The notes: generated from the letters alone by a model not told the origin. Positions 14,741 through 24,264 are shown, counted from the stretch's first letter. The stretch: DNA of 64,000 nt from Streptomyces spinosisporus (GCF_022698145.1 NZ_JALDAX010000008.1:124001-188000), one strand, 5' to 3'. Numbers and translations are program-made.

Positions 14741-17446
14741 GTGATCAGACACCGTCTCACCACGGCCGCCGTGGTCCTGGGCCTGCTGGGTGCACTGACG
14801 ACCGGCGCATGGGCCGAGCCCGACGGCCACCGGTCCGCCACCCCACCGATCAGACCCACCAAGGTCGCCTCCGCGCCCGGCAGTTCGACCGCGCTCGCCG
14901 GTTTCTCCGTGCAGTCGACGGCCAAGGTCCCCGACCCGGCGGCGGACATCTCCTCCCCCGGCTACCCGGCCACCGGCTGGTACCCGACGGGCCCCCGCTC
15001 CACCGTCCTCGCCGCCCTGCTGGCGAACGGCGTGTACGCCGATCCGTTCCGCTCGACGAACCAGCAGAAGATCCCGAAGGCCGACTTCCAGGTGCCGTGG
15101 TGGTACCGCTCGGACTTCACCGTCGCCGACACCTCCGAGCGCACCTACCTCGACTTCAGCGGTGTGATCTCGGCGGCCGACGTCTACGTCAACGGCAAGC
15201 GGATCGCCGCCACCAAGGACGTCACCGGCGCCTACACCCACCACGAGCTGGACGTGACCTCGCTCGTCCGCCCCGGCACCAACACCGTCGCCTTCCGCAT
15301 CCAGCCAAACGATCCGAACAAGAACCTCACCATGGGCTGGATCGACTGGATCCAGCCGCCGCCCGACGAGAACATGGGCATCGTCCGCGACGTCCTCGTC
15401 CGCCGCGGCGGCCCGGTCGCCCTGCGGGACGCGCATGTCGTGACGAAGCTCGACGTGCCCTCGCTCGCCTCGGCCGACCTGACGGTGAAGGCGCAGGCCC
15501 GCAACGAGACCGGCGCACCGGTGACGACCACGGTCTCCGGCAGCATCGGCCCGACGACGTTCGCGAAGACCGTCACGCTCGCCGCGCACGAGACCAGGCC
15601 CGTCTCCTTCACCCCGTCCGACGTGTCCGGTCTCCATCTCGCCTCGCCGAAGGTGTGGTGGCCGGCCGGCATGGGCGGACAGCCCCTGTACGACCTGAGG
15701 CTCACCGCGTCCGTCACCGGCACCGTCTCGGACACCGCCCACGAGACCTTCGGCATCCGCGACGTCCGGGCGCCGCTCGACTCCGACGGGGCACGCCAGT
15801 ACCGCATCAACGGCCGCAAGCTGCTGATCAAGGGCGGCGGCTGGTCGCCGGACGAATTCCTGCGCTGGGACCGGACCTACGTCGAAGACCGGCTCAAGTA
15901 CGCGCTCGACCTCGGCCTGAACACCATCCGCCTCGAAGGCCACCTGGAACCCGACGAGTTCTTCGACCTCGCCGACCGCTACGGCATCCTCGCGCTGCCG
16001 GGCTGGGAGTGCTGCGACAAATGGGAGGGCCAGGTCAACGGCGACGAGTCCGGCGAGAAGTGGACCTCCGCCGACTACCCGGTCGCCAAGGCGTCGATGG
16101 CCGCCGAGGCGGCCCGGCAGCGCGACCACCCGAGCGTGATCTCGTTCCTCATCGGCAGCGACTTCGCGCCCGACGCCACCATCGAGAAGAACTACCTCGA
16201 CGCGCTGAAGGCCGCCGACTGGCCCACCCCGGTCATCGCCGCCGCCTCCGACAACTCCTCGCCGCAGTCGGGCAGTTCGGGCATGAAGATGACGGGCCCC
16301 TACGACTGGGTCCCGCCCGGCTACTGGTACGCCAAGCGTGAGGGCGGCGCCACGGGCTTCAACTCCGAGACCAGCGCGGGCCCCGACATCCCCACCCTCG
16401 ACACCCTGCGGCGCATGATGACCCCGGCCGAACTCGACACCCTCTGGAAGAACCCCGACGCCAAGCAGTACCACCGCTCGCCGTCGTCGACCTTCGGCAC
16501 GCTCAAGATCTACGACAACGCCCTCACCGGCCGCTACGGCGCCCCGACGAGCCTGACCGACTACGTCCGCAAGGCGCAGCTCGCGCAGTACGAGAACGTC
16601 CGCGCCCAGTTCGAGGCGTACGGACGCAACGCCACCGATGCCTCGAAGCCCTCGACCGGCGTCGTCCACTGGATGTTCAACAGCGGCTGGACCTCCCTGC
16701 ACTGGCAGCTGATGGACCGTTATCTCGACCAGGGCGGCGCCTACTTCGGCGCGAAGAAGGCGAACGAGCCGCTGCATGTGCAGTACTCGTACGACGACCG
16801 CTCGGTGGTCGTGATTGACAACCGGCACGAGGCCGTCTCCGGACTCACCGCCCGGGCCACGGTGTTCACCCCCGACGGCGCCCGCAGATACGACAAGGCC
16901 GTCGGCGGGGTGAGCGTCGGCGGCGACGGCGCGCACACCACCGCCCTGACACTGCCCGCCTCGATCAGCGGTGTGTCGAAGACCTATCTGGTGCGGCTGA
17001 CGCTGACGGACGCCGCGGGCAAGGAGATCGACCGGAACGTCTACTGGCTGTCCACCGAGCCGGACACGCTCGACTGGGCGAACACCGACTGGTACTACAC
17101 GCCGACGACGAGCTACGCCGATCTGACGGGGCTGAGTTCGATGGCGCGGGTGCCGGTCTCGGCGACGGCGTCGACCTCGGCATCGGGCGGCACCGCGACC
17201 ACCACCGTGACCCTCCGCAACACCGGGAGCGGAAAGACACCCTCGCTGCTCACGGACGTACACCTCGTGGACGCCAAGGACAGGCCCGTGCTGCCGGTGC
17301 GGTGGTCGGACAACGAGGTGAGCCTGTGGCCGGGTGAGTCGGTCACCCTGACCGCCACCTACCGGACGGCGGATCTGCACGGCTCGGCGCCGCGGGTACG
17401 GGTGTCCGGCTGGAACACGCCCGAGCGGACGGTGCCGGGGAAGTGA
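14741..17446 (+). CDS. csxA: Secreted exo-beta-D-glucosaminidase, GH2
   Basis: 901 residues. A Sec signal peptide (HRLTTAAVVLGLLGALTTGAWA) is followed by the GH2 sugar-binding, immunoglobulin-like and TIM-barrel domains. Strong similarity to CsxA-type exo-chitosanases: the acid/base lies in FLIGSDFAPD (Asp474; the Ser-Asp pair is specific to this subfamily) and the nucleophile in FNSETSAGPD (Glu543). These enzymes release glucosamine from the non-reducing end of chitosan oligomers outside the cell. The C-terminal CBM35 present in the Amycolatopsis enzyme is absent; the protein ends RVSGWNTPERTVPGK. Promoter and ROK operator lie just upstream. A strong hairpin follows. Confidence 0.9.
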   Translation: MIRHRLTTAAVVLGLLGALTTGAWAEPDGHRSATPPIRPTKVASAPGSSTALAGFSVQSTAKVPDPAADISSPGYPATGWYPTGPRSTVLAALLANGVYADPFRSTNQQKIPKADFQVPWWYRSDFTVADTSERTYLDFSGVISAADVYVNGKRIAATKDVTGAYTHHELDVTSLVRPGTNTVAFRIQPNDPNKNLTMGWIDWIQPPPDENMGIVRDVLVRRGGPVALRDAHVVTKLDVPSLASADLTVKAQARNETGAPVTTTVSGSIGPTTFAKTVTLAAHETRPVSFTPSDVSGLHLASPKVWWPAGMGGQPLYDLRLTASVTGTVSDTAHETFGIRDVRAPLDSDGARQYRINGRKLLIKGGGWSPDEFLRWDRTYVEDRLKYALDLGLNTIRLEGHLEPDEFFDLADRYGILALPGWECCDKWEGQVNGDESGEKWTSADYPVAKASMAAEAARQRDHPSVISFLIGSDFAPDATIEKNYLDALKAADWPTPVIAAASDNSSPQSGSSGMKMTGPYDWVPPGYWYAKREGGATGFNSETSAGPDIPTLDTLRRMMTPAELDTLWKNPDAKQYHRSPSSTFGTLKIYDNALTGRYGAPTSLTDYVRKAQLAQYENVRAQFEAYGRNATDASKPSTGVVHWMFNSGWTSLHWQLMDRYLDQGGAYFGAKKANEPLHVQYSYDDRSVVVIDNRHEAVSGLTARATVFTPDGARRYDKAVGGVSVGGDGAHTTALTLPASISGVSKTYLVRLTLTDAAGKEIDRNVYWLSTEPDTLDWANTDWYYTPTTSYADLTGLSSMARVPVSATASTSASGGTATTTVTLRNTGSGKTPSLLTDVHLVDAKDRPVLPVRWSDNEVSLWPGESVTLTATYRTADLHGSAPRVRVSGWNTPERTVPGK

Positions 17447-17450
17447 CGCC

Positions 17451-17478
17451 GTGGGGCCCGGCGCGGGCCGGGCCCCAC
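17451..17478. terminator. Terminator between csxA and secreted protein gene
   Basis: Perfect 12-bp stem GTGGGGCCCGGC with loop GCGG; serves both converging genes. Confidence 0.8.
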
Positions 17479-17483
17479 CGGTG

Positions 17484-18929
17484 TCAGGCGACGTCGAGTG
17501 CCGTGTCGTCGACGACGAACGACGTCTGCAGCATGGAGCCTTCGGTGCCGGTGAACTTCAGCGTGACCGTCTGTCCGGCGTAGCCCGCCAGGCTGAAGCT
17601 GCGCTTGGTGTAGCCGCTCGCGGCATTCAGGTTCGAGTAGGTGGCGAGGGTGCCCAAGACGGTCCCGGAGCCGTTGACGACCTGGACCTTGAGGGTGTCG
17701 TAGGCCGTGCTGGTGGTGGTCTCCGCCGTGTCGATGTGCAGATAGAAGCTGAGGGCGGCGGTGGTGCAGCCGGAGGGGATGGTCACCGACTGGGAGAGCG
17801 TGTCGGTGGTGGCCTTCCCGTAGCCGTCCAGCCAGGCGTAGTACGAGCCCGAACGGGCCGTCTCGTCGCCGGAGTTGGTGATCACACCGCTGGAGGCGCT
17901 CCAGGTGGCGCCGCCCGACTCGAAGCCGTTGTTGCCGAGCAGCTGGCCGGCCGTGCAGGTGTCCGAGCCGCCGCCCCCGTCCCCGCTGCCGCCGTCCCCG
18001 GCGAGCCAGGCGGTGGCGTTGAGGGCGAGCGCGGCGTTGGTGGCGCCGGTGTCGTTCCAGCCGTCGTAGAGCGTGTTGCCGGACTGGCCCGTGCCGTCGT
18101 CGATCGGCGAGCTGTCGCCCCAGAAGGCGACGCGGCCGCTGCCGAAGGTGCTGGTGAGGAAGAAGGCTCCGGTGTTCCCGGAGTAACCGCTGCGGTACAC
18201 CAGGCCCTTGACGGAGGAGTTGTCGGAGGGCTTGAGGGTGGCCGTCGTGCCGTCGGCGATCAGGCTCTTGGTGACGGTCCCGAAGGAGCCGTGCAGCACC
18301 GGGTCGGCGCTGTCGCTGATCGCGGCCGGATAGCCGGAGCCCACGTCCAGGGTGTCGATGGAGAAGCCGAACGGGTCGGTGGAGTCGACGCTGTTGTTGG
18401 TCATCAGGTCGTTGAGGATCTCGACCGCGTCCTCGCCGTCGTTGTTGCGGTCGGCGCCGGTGTGGTCGGAGATCATGAACAGGCCGCCGCCGTTCTTGAC
18501 GAAGTTCATGATCGCCGTCTTCTCGGCGGTGGTGAAGAGGGTGTTGGGCTCGGGCAGTACGAGGGTGTCGAAGTTCGACAGGTCGGTCGACGACGAACCG
18601 CCGTACGTGAGGGCGCCGGTGGAGGTCTTGAGGCTGTAGTCGCCCGTCTTCTGCAGGGCGACGCCCCATGAGGAGAGCGCACCGGTCCAGTCCGTCTCCG
18701 AGGACGGCGAGGAGTCCTGGCCCAGCGGGTCGGGCTTGCTGGTCGAGATGATCCAGTCCGCGTTGCCGGCCTCCTCGGCGTGACCGTCGTCGAACAGGAT
18801 GCGGTGCGTGGTGGCCGCGTGGGCGGGGGTCGCGGTGACGCCGGCCTGAGCGGCGCCGGCCGCGGCGAGCAGGCCGAACGCGGCGAGAGCGGTGGTGAGT
18901 CTGTGGCGGGACCGGGTGAGTCCGGGCAT
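17484..18929 (-). CDS. Secreted protein: GATase/DUF4350-like domain plus C-terminal beta domain
   Basis: 481 residues from the ATG at 18929, which has GGAGGT seven bases upstream; a longer frame starting at 19037 lacks this. The signal peptide runs to about ATPAHA (residue 37). Residues 40-320 look like a class I glutamine amidotransferase-like fold found in DUF4350-type proteins (NGGGLFMISDHTGADRNNDGEDAVEILNDLM). A glycine-rich linker (GDGGSGDGGGGSD) leads to a C-terminal carbohydrate-binding-like beta sandwich (LLGNNGFESGGATW to SFVVDDTALDVA) also seen on streptomycete extracellular proteases. No catalytic residues can be assigned. It converges on csxA, so polysaccharide binding is possible. 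Confidence 0.7.
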   Translation of the reverse strand: MPGLTRSRHRLTTALAAFGLLAAAGAAQAGVTATPAHAATTHRILFDDGHAEEAGNADWIISTSKPDPLGQDSSPSSETDWTGALSSWGVALQKTGDYSLKTSTGALTYGGSSSTDLSNFDTLVLPEPNTLFTTAEKTAIMNFVKNGGGLFMISDHTGADRNNDGEDAVEILNDLMTNNSVDSTDPFGFSIDTLDVGSGYPAAISDSADPVLHGSFGTVTKSLIADGTTATLKPSDNSSVKGLVYRSGYSGNTGAFFLTSTFGSGRVAFWGDSSPIDDGTGQSGNTLYDGWNDTGATNAALALNATAWLAGDGGSGDGGGGSDTCTAGQLLGNNGFESGGATWSASSGVITNSGDETARSGSYYAWLDGYGKATTDTLSQSVTIPSGCTTAALSFYLHIDTAETTTSTAYDTLKVQVVNGSGTVLGTLATYSNLNAASGYTKRSFSLAGYAGQTVTLKFTGTEGSMLQTSFVVDDTALDVA

Positions 18930-19228
18930 CCGGCGTACCTCCGTGTGGGGTGGGGGACGTGCGGGGGCAGTGCGGTGCGGGGCCGGCCCTACGCGCGTAG
19001 ATGCAGGGCGTCCGCGCGCGTGGACATTCCGCCGCACGGCTGCCGTCCGGCGGAACGGTTGAACCGTACATGGCAGGGATGGGGGTGAACAGGCGTCATG
19101 GGACGCACAGGGCCGGAGATTGACCCGTCGTTGACCCGGACGGAGACACGAGGAGGAAACGGAGCGGACTGTCCCCGTCTCCAGCGGGCATCCGGATAGT
19201 GCGGGGGCCTTGACAAAAAGGGGCGGAG
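18930..19228. other. Divergent intergenic region, 299 bases
   Basis: Contains the ribosome site of the secreted-protein gene, a 12-base palindrome CTACGCGCGTAG (18989-19000) and a 13-base palindrome ACGGTTGAACCGT (19055-19067). These could be operators but no regulator is linked. No small gene is evident. Confidence 0.4.
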
Positions 19229-19492
19229 ATGGAGATCTCAGGCATCATCAGTGCCATCGTGATCGGCATCGTCATCGGTGTGCTCGGTCGGCTCGTCGTC
19301 CCGGGACGACAGCGCATCGGCATTCTGTGGACGATCCTCGTGGGCATCGTCGCCGCGCTGATCGGTTCGGCGATCGCCAACGCTTTCGACGTGTCCGACA
19401 CCAACGGCATCGACTGGATCGAATGGCTCATCCAGATCGGCCTCGCCGCACTCGGCGTCGCCGCACTGGACCGGTCGAAGGCCCGTCGCTGA
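19229..19492 (+). CDS. GlsB/YeaQ/YmgE-family stress-response membrane protein
   Basis: 87 residues with three hydrophobic helices: IISAIVIGIVIGVLGRLVVPG, ILWTILVGIVAALIGSAIANAF and the last one LIQIGLAALGVAAL. The Gly-Arg-Leu after helix one followed by PGRQ is the family signature (transglycosylase-associated family). These proteins are induced by stress, but their activity is unknown. GGGGCGGAG immediately precedes the ATG. Confidence 0.87.
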   Translation: MEISGIISAIVIGIVIGVLGRLVVPGRQRIGILWTILVGIVAALIGSAIANAFDVSDTNGIDWIEWLIQIGLAALGVAALDRSKARR

Positions 19493-19511
19493 CACCACTG
19501 TTCGGGGACCG

Positions 19512-19537
19512 GGACGGGGTGCGGCAGCACCCCGTCC
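19512..19537. terminator. Terminator between GlsB-like and epimerase genes
   Basis: 11-bp perfect stem GGACGGGGTGC, loop GGCA; between converging genes. Confidence 0.75.
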
Positions 19538-19574
19538 GGCCGCGGTCACGGTGCCGGGACAAGCCGGCCGGGCG

Positions 19575-20495
19575 TCAACGCCGGGCCGCCAGCGCCGCGA
19601 GACCCTCCCGGGCGGAGGCGTAGCGAGGCGTCCAGCCCAGTTCCTGCTCGGCCCGTGCCGCCGACACCCGCATGCTCGACGACATCATCGTGTGCGCGTA
19701 CGGCATCGGGCGGGTCATCCAGTGGGGCACCGTCATGGGCTTCGGTACGCCGAACTCCTCGGCGACGCACACGACATGGGCCCGGAACCCGAGCGGGGTG
19801 CGGTCCACGACGTTGTACGCACGCCCGGGGCGGCCGCGTTCGACCGCGGCCGCCGTCGCGCGGGCGGCGTCGGTGAGCTCCACCCACGGCAGCACCCTGC
19901 CCTGGTCGTCGGGCAGCGGCATCTGCCGCTTGCGCAGCATGGGCAGGAGCGCATCGGTGCCGCCGGGGCCGTAGAAGAGGCCGAAGCGCAGGGCGATGCC
20001 CTCCAAATCGGTCGCCTCGAAGGTCAGTTGTTCCTTGACGCGCATTCCCTCGAGGTGCCGCTCCAGCTGCGGCGTGGTGCCGCGCGGGCCGAAGGTGTCG
20101 TCCTCGGTGACCACATGGTCGCCGAAGTCCCCGTAGCCGTAGCCGAAGACCATCGACTCCACCACGAAGCGACGGGCGCCGGTGGCGCGGGCGGCCTCGA
20201 TGAGATGGGTGGTGCCGGCGATGCGCAGCGCGTCGGTGGCGTACATGTCGCGGTGACGCATGGGTGGCTTGCGCAGGGCGGTCGCGGCGTGGATGACGGT
20301 GTCGAAGTGCCGGCCGTCCACGGCCCTCAGCAACGCGTCGCGGTCCATGAGGTCGGCCCGGACACCGTTCGCCGCGCCCCTGCCGAGGCCGGTGACCTTG
20401 TGGCCGGCCTCGGTCAGGGCACGGGTGAGGTGACCGCCGAGGACGCCGCTCGCGCCCGCGAGGAGGATGCTCTGGTTCTGCTGGTTCGTCGTCAT
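19575..20495 (-). CDS. NAD(P)-dependent epimerase/dehydratase-like protein
   Basis: About 306 residues from ATG 20495 (a GTG at 20540 would add 15). Extended SDR fold: ILLAGASGVLGGHLTRAL at the N-terminus binds NAD(P). The usual SDR YxxxK cannot be recognised with confidence, so catalysis is uncertain. It lies 55 bases after the next upstream epimerase-like gene on the same strand, and both are probably transcribed from the promoter region shared with the divergent TetR regulator. The substrate is unknown. Confidence 0.75.
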   Translation of the reverse strand: MTTNQQNQSILLAGASGVLGGHLTRALTEAGHKVTGLGRGAANGVRADLMDRDALLRAVDGRHFDTVIHAATALRKPPMRHRDMYATDALRIAGTTHLIEAARATGARRFVVESMVFGYGYGDFGDHVVTEDDTFGPRGTTPQLERHLEGMRVKEQLTFEATDLEGIALRFGLFYGPGGTDALLPMLRKRQMPLPDDQGRVLPWVELTDAARATAAAVERGRPGRAYNVVDRTPLGFRAHVVCVAEEFGVPKPMTVPHWMTRPMPYAHTMMSSSMRVSAARAEQELGWTPRYASAREGLAALAARR

Positions 20496-20550
20496 GGTGC
20501 TGCGACGGATCGGGCGGCCCCGGATGTGACATCCGGGCACACAGCCCCGC

Positions 20551-21513
20551 TCATTGCTGCTGCGCGAGCCACTCCCCGTACCAGGCCAGGGTGGCGTCGA
20601 GGGTTGCGCCCAGCGGGGTCGGTGCCACGCCGAAGGCCTGCTCGAACGCGGACGAGTCCATGATCTGGGGCTCGGTGTGCTGGTAGAACATCTCCGCGTA
20701 CTCGGCCATGAACTGCGCGTCGAAGGGTCCCACCGGCCGCGGCTCCGTCAGGACGCCGACCTTCAGCGGCCCGCCGATCCGCTCCTCGATCATCTCGTGG
20801 ATGGCGCGGGTGCTGACGGCCGGCGCCGTCGGCAGGTGCCAGACCCGGCCGTCGCCCTCGGGGTGCTCGCCGAGCGTGGCCAGTCCGGTGGCCACGTCCT
20901 CGATGCCGGTGTAGCTGTGCGGCAGGCCGATGTCGCCGAAGCCGAGGACCTCCCCGCCGGTGAGCGCGGCGGGGAACACGGTCGCGCCGAGGGTGGAGTT
21001 GAGCACGCCGGGGCCGACGAAGTCCGCCGAGCGGCCGAGGACGACGCGGGCGCGGCCCTCACGGTGCGCCGCGAGGTACTTCTCGTCGAGTTCGGCGCGC
21101 ATACGGCCCTTGCGGCTGGTCGCCTTCCACGGGGTCTCCTCGGTCATGACCGCTCCCCCGGTCTCGCCGTACGGATAGAGGGTGTCGAGCACCACGAGGC
21201 GGGCGCCCTCGGCCTCGACCGCGCCGAGCACCGCCTCCTGGACGCGGGGCATCACCTCGACCTGGAGGTGATAGGCGACGTTCACGCAGTGGTACACCAC
21301 GTCGGCGCCCGCGACCGCGGCGCGCGCCCCCTCGGCGGTGCTCACGTCGGCGGCGAGGCGCTGGACGCCGTCCAAGCCGGGCCCGTCGGCCCTGCGGTCG
21401 ACCAGGCGCACGGAGTGGCCCCTGCGCACCAGTTCCTTGGCGAGGGCGGTGCCGGCGGGGCCGGAGCCGAGGACGGTGTGCTGTGCGGGCGGGTCGGTAG
21501 GAGGGGCAGTCAT
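20551..21513 (-). CDS. NAD(P)-binding epimerase-like protein, TetR-linked
   Basis: 320 residues of the atypical SDR/NmrA-like kind. The nucleotide loop is HTVLGSGPAGTALAKEL; later ADVVYHCVNVAYHLQVEVMPR and DTLYPYGETGGAVMTEETP follow extended SDR patterns, and GVLNSTLGATVFPAALTGGEV the substrate domain. It is divergent from a TetR regulator across about 130 bases with a palindrome (21552-21566), which suggests drug- or metabolite-inducible expression. Function is otherwise unknown. Confidence 0.75.
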   Translation of the reverse strand: MTAPPTDPPAQHTVLGSGPAGTALAKELVRRGHSVRLVDRRADGPGLDGVQRLAADVSTAEGARAAVAGADVVYHCVNVAYHLQVEVMPRVQEAVLGAVEAEGARLVVLDTLYPYGETGGAVMTEETPWKATSRKGRMRAELDEKYLAAHREGRARVVLGRSADFVGPGVLNSTLGATVFPAALTGGEVLGFGDIGLPHSYTGIEDVATGLATLGEHPEGDGRVWHLPTAPAVSTRAIHEMIEERIGGPLKVGVLTEPRPVGPFDAQFMAEYAEMFYQHTEPQIMDSSAFEQAFGVAPTPLGATLDATLAWYGEWLAQQQ

Positions 21514-21551
21514 GATCGAACTCCCATTGTTAGTTAGCGATCGTAGCTTCT

Positions 21552-21566
21552 GTTAGAGACTGTAAC
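21552..21566. promoter_or_regulatory. Candidate TetR operator
   Basis: GTTAGAGACTGTAAC is an odd-length dyad of form GTTAnAGnCTnTAAC, between the epimerase-like gene and the TetR gene. Confidence 0.5.
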
Positions 21567-21645
21567 TCTTTCGATAGGGGATAGCAAGAGTGGGAGGCCC
21601 GGCCCCTCGTTAAGGTGTGTCACCAGCACCGAGAGGAGTCCGTCC

Positions 21646-22353
21646 GTGGCCGGAACCGCACAGAGCCCCAGAGCGCGCTATCGCGAGCAGACGCGTGCGG
21701 AGATCAAGGAGATCGCGCTCCGCCAGCTCGCCGAGGGCGGTACGGCGGCGGTGGCGCTGGTCCGGATCGCCAAGGAGGTCGGGCTGTCCGGGCCCGCGCT
21801 CTACCGCTACTTCGACAGCCGCGACGCGCTGCTGACCGATCTCATCCGCGACGCCTACGCGGACCTGGCTGCGGCCGTCACGGCAGCCGCGGACGCCCTG
21901 CCCCCGGACACGTCACCGCGGGCCAGGGCGCGGGCACTCGCGGGGGCCTGCCGCACATGGGCGGTCGCGCAGCCGCACCGCTATCTGCTGATCGAGGGCA
22001 CACCGGTGCCGGGCTACACCGCTCCCGCCGACACGCTGGACAGCGCGCGGGCGGTACTCGAGCCGTTCCTCGCGGTCTTCGAAGCGGCCGAACCGTCGGC
22101 GGCCGTCCGGCCCGTGGTCGAACAGATGACGGCCTGGGCCGAACGGGACACGACCGTCGCACACTGGGCACGCCCCCGCACGCCCGGCGGATCGGCCGGC
22201 GTCGCACTGGCCGGTGCCGTGCTCGCCTGGTCCCACATGCACGGCGCCATCGGCCTGGAGGTCTCCGGCCAGTTCGAGGGCATGGGCCACGACGGCAGCA
22301 CGTTGCTCACGGCCCAGATCGATGCACTGGCGGATGCGTTCGGGCTGGACTGA
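21646..22353 (+). CDS. TetR-family transcriptional regulator
   Basis: 235 residues from GTG 21646 (GAGGAG upstream). The DNA-binding domain is residues 14-60 (REQTRAEIKEIALRQLAEGG, then VGLSGPALYRYFDSRDALLTDLI). The C-terminal ligand domain resembles TetR_C_13/33-type domains (MTAWAERDTTVAHWARPR, AWSHMHGAIGLEVSGQF). It probably represses itself and the divergent epimerase-like operon through the dyad at 21552. The ligand is unknown. Confidence 0.88.
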   Translation: MAGTAQSPRARYREQTRAEIKEIALRQLAEGGTAAVALVRIAKEVGLSGPALYRYFDSRDALLTDLIRDAYADLAAAVTAAADALPPDTSPRARARALAGACRTWAVAQPHRYLLIEGTPVPGYTAPADTLDSARAVLEPFLAVFEAAEPSAAVRPVVEQMTAWAERDTTVAHWARPRTPGGSAGVALAGAVLAWSHMHGAIGLEVSGQFEGMGHDGSTLLTAQIDALADAFGLD

Positions 22354-22372
22354 GCCCCACACCCTGCGGCCC

Positions 22373-23149
22373 CTACGGCACCCACACCCACGGGGTGGTC
22401 GTGGTCAGCGCCTCGAAACCCAGCCGTTCAAGGATGGGGCGGCTCTGGGTCGAAGCGTCGACCTGGAGGTAGCGGTAGCCGAGGGTGGCTGCTGTGTGGG
22501 CGCGGTGGGCGACGAGGGCGCGGTAGATGCCGCGGCCGCGCCAGCAGGGCACGGTGCCGCCGCCCCACAGGCCCGCGAAACGGGTGCCGGGGACGAACTC
22601 CATGCGGGCGGCGCTCACCGGCACGTCGCCGGCGAGGGCGACAGTGGCGACGACCGTGTCGGGCTCCCGGGCCAGCCGGGCCAGCAACTGGTCGCGCATC
22701 CGGGAGCCGTCGGTGCCGAAGGCCTGCCGGTGCACGTCCGCCACCAGATCCACGCCCGCCGCGTCGGTGACGGGAAGCAGACGGATCCCCTCGGGCGGCT
22801 CGGCGTCGAGGGCGAGTTCCGCGACCTCGGCGACCATCAGCGTCTCCTTGGGCTCGGCGGTGAAACCGGCGGCGCCGAGCCGCTGCGCCAGGTCCACGGG
22901 CCGGTCGTGCCCGTACACCTTCCACTCGAACTCGCGGCCCAGCCCGGAGAAGTACGCGACCTGCGCGGCGATCGCCGCGTCGACGTCCGTCTCGTCCAGG
23001 TCGGACCACACGACGCCGTTCCAGCCGCGCGCCGACGACACCTGGCGGACCACGCCGCCCGTCCGTTCGACGCGTGCGTCGGGGCCGTCCGGCTGTGCGC
23101 CTTCGCGCATGTCACGGTCGTAGAGCGAGAGCACAGCCGCATGGTCCAT
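22373..23149 (-). CDS. GNAT-family N-acetyltransferase
   Basis: 258 residues from ATG 23149, which has GGAGTGAGG upstream; an in-frame start 54 bases earlier is less likely. The C-terminal half carries the acetyl-CoA loop VPCWRGRGIYRALVAHRAHTAATLGYRYLQVDAST followed by PILERLGFEALTTTTPWVW, typical GNAT motifs A and B. The N-terminal half is less conserved and may be a degenerate second GNAT fold. The acceptor is unknown. The next GNAT gene upstream is on the same strand, 65 bases away. Confidence 0.82.
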   Translation of the reverse strand: MDHAAVLSLYDRDMREGAQPDGPDARVERTGGVVRQVSSARGWNGVVWSDLDETDVDAAIAAQVAYFSGLGREFEWKVYGHDRPVDLAQRLGAAGFTAEPKETLMVAEVAELALDAEPPEGIRLLPVTDAAGVDLVADVHRQAFGTDGSRMRDQLLARLAREPDTVVATVALAGDVPVSAARMEFVPGTRFAGLWGGGTVPCWRGRGIYRALVAHRAHTAATLGYRYLQVDASTQSRPILERLGFEALTTTTPWVWVP

Positions 23150-23214
23150 GGCCTCACTCCAGCATCCGGGGCCCACGTGAGCAACGGCTTTACCGTCCGC
23201 CATGGTTCAGCCCC

Positions 23215-24069
23215 TCAGCCGAGCTCCAGCGTCGTCACGCCGTAGACGCGCTCCCTGGCGTACGGCCGGACCGGGCCCGTGTACATGCGGGCCGTCTCGA
23301 AGGAGGGGCGCAGGCCGGACCGTTCGGCCAGGGCGATGCCCGCCGCGTTCGTCGCGGGCACGTCCAGGGCGACCTCCCGCCCGGCCGCCTCGGCGGCGAG
23401 CGCCGCGAACACGGCCTGCGCGTCCTCGGGGGTGTCGGCGAAGAGCGGGCCGATACGGAGGCTGTCGTGGGCGGGACGGAGCACTCCGTAGCCGGTGACG
23501 CGGTCGCCGGTGCGGCGGACCACGGCGTGGTGCCCGGGGCCGGTGAGCCAGTGGGCCAGGAAGCGGGGCCGGTCGGCCGGACCGCAGACGCCGTCGTAGG
23601 CGGTGACGTCCGCGTGGTCGGCGGGGCGCAGGGCGCGGACGTCGGCCGGTACGTCCGTGACGGGCGCGGTTCCGGTGAACCGGACGGTGCGGTGGGCGAG
23701 TTCGAAGCCGGAGCGGCGGTAGTTGTCCTGCTGCGCCACCACCCCGTCGAGTCCTATGGTGCGGGTGCCCGCGTGGGCCAGCGCGGTCTTCCACGTCGTC
23801 AGGCCGTGTCCGCGCCCGCGCAGGTCCGGCCGTACGAGATAGCAGCCCAGGAAGGCGTAGTCGGCGCCGTAGTTGACGACGGAGATCGCCGACACCGGCT
23901 CACCGTCGATCCGGCCGAGGAAGAAGCCCTCCGGGTCCTGTGCGAAGAAGGCCGGTCCGTCGGCCGTGCCCGGGTTCCAGCCCTCGTCCGCGGCCCATCC
24001 GCCGATGACCGGCCAGTCGTCGGGACCGGCCTGCGTGACGACGAGGTCTTCGAGGGCGGCGGAGGTCAT
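23215..24069 (-). CDS. Tandem GNAT N-acetyltransferase
   Basis: 284 residues from ATG 24069 (GGAGCGCACGC upstream). The N-terminal GNAT domain has VRPDLRGRGHGLTTWKTALAHAG and DNYRRSGFELAHRTVRF; the C-terminal part (GPLFADTPEDAQAVFAALAAEA, then TNAAGIALAERSGLRPSF) is the second domain common in these proteins. It probably forms an operon with the following GNAT gene. The substrate is unknown. Confidence 0.82.
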   Translation of the reverse strand: MTSAALEDLVVTQAGPDDWPVIGGWAADEGWNPGTADGPAFFAQDPEGFFLGRIDGEPVSAISVVNYGADYAFLGCYLVRPDLRGRGHGLTTWKTALAHAGTRTIGLDGVVAQQDNYRRSGFELAHRTVRFTGTAPVTDVPADVRALRPADHADVTAYDGVCGPADRPRFLAHWLTGPGHHAVVRRTGDRVTGYGVLRPAHDSLRIGPLFADTPEDAQAVFAALAAEAAGREVALDVPATNAAGIALAERSGLRPSFETARMYTGPVRPYARERVYGVTTLELG

Positions 24070-24198
24070 GCGTGCGCTCCATTCCTTGGTGGGACGGCGG
24101 ATGCGGCGCGCGGTGATCGACCGCGCCCGCAGCATCCTTGCGGATCTTGAGGGAGGCGTCACGGTGGGATTGAGCCGATGCCTGGCCGGGTCCTGACG

Positions 24199-24241
24199 AC
24201 GGAGGGTCCTGCCGGGCGTCATGACCGGCAGGACCCTCCGT
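24199..24241 (-). terminator. Long hairpin after the chaplin gene
   Basis: Perfect 17-bp stem (ACGGAGGGTCCTGCCGG) around a nine-base loop; it lies just beyond the chaplin stop on that strand and insulates the GNAT operon. Confidence 0.85.
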
Positions 24242-24264
24242 GATCAGTGGCGCGGGCGGCGCGG

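Noticed and set aside
14510..17380. 956-codon frame antisense to csxA
   Set aside because: High-GC antisense shadow with low-complexity Val/Gly/Arg composition, while csxA has catalytic residues and a signal peptide.
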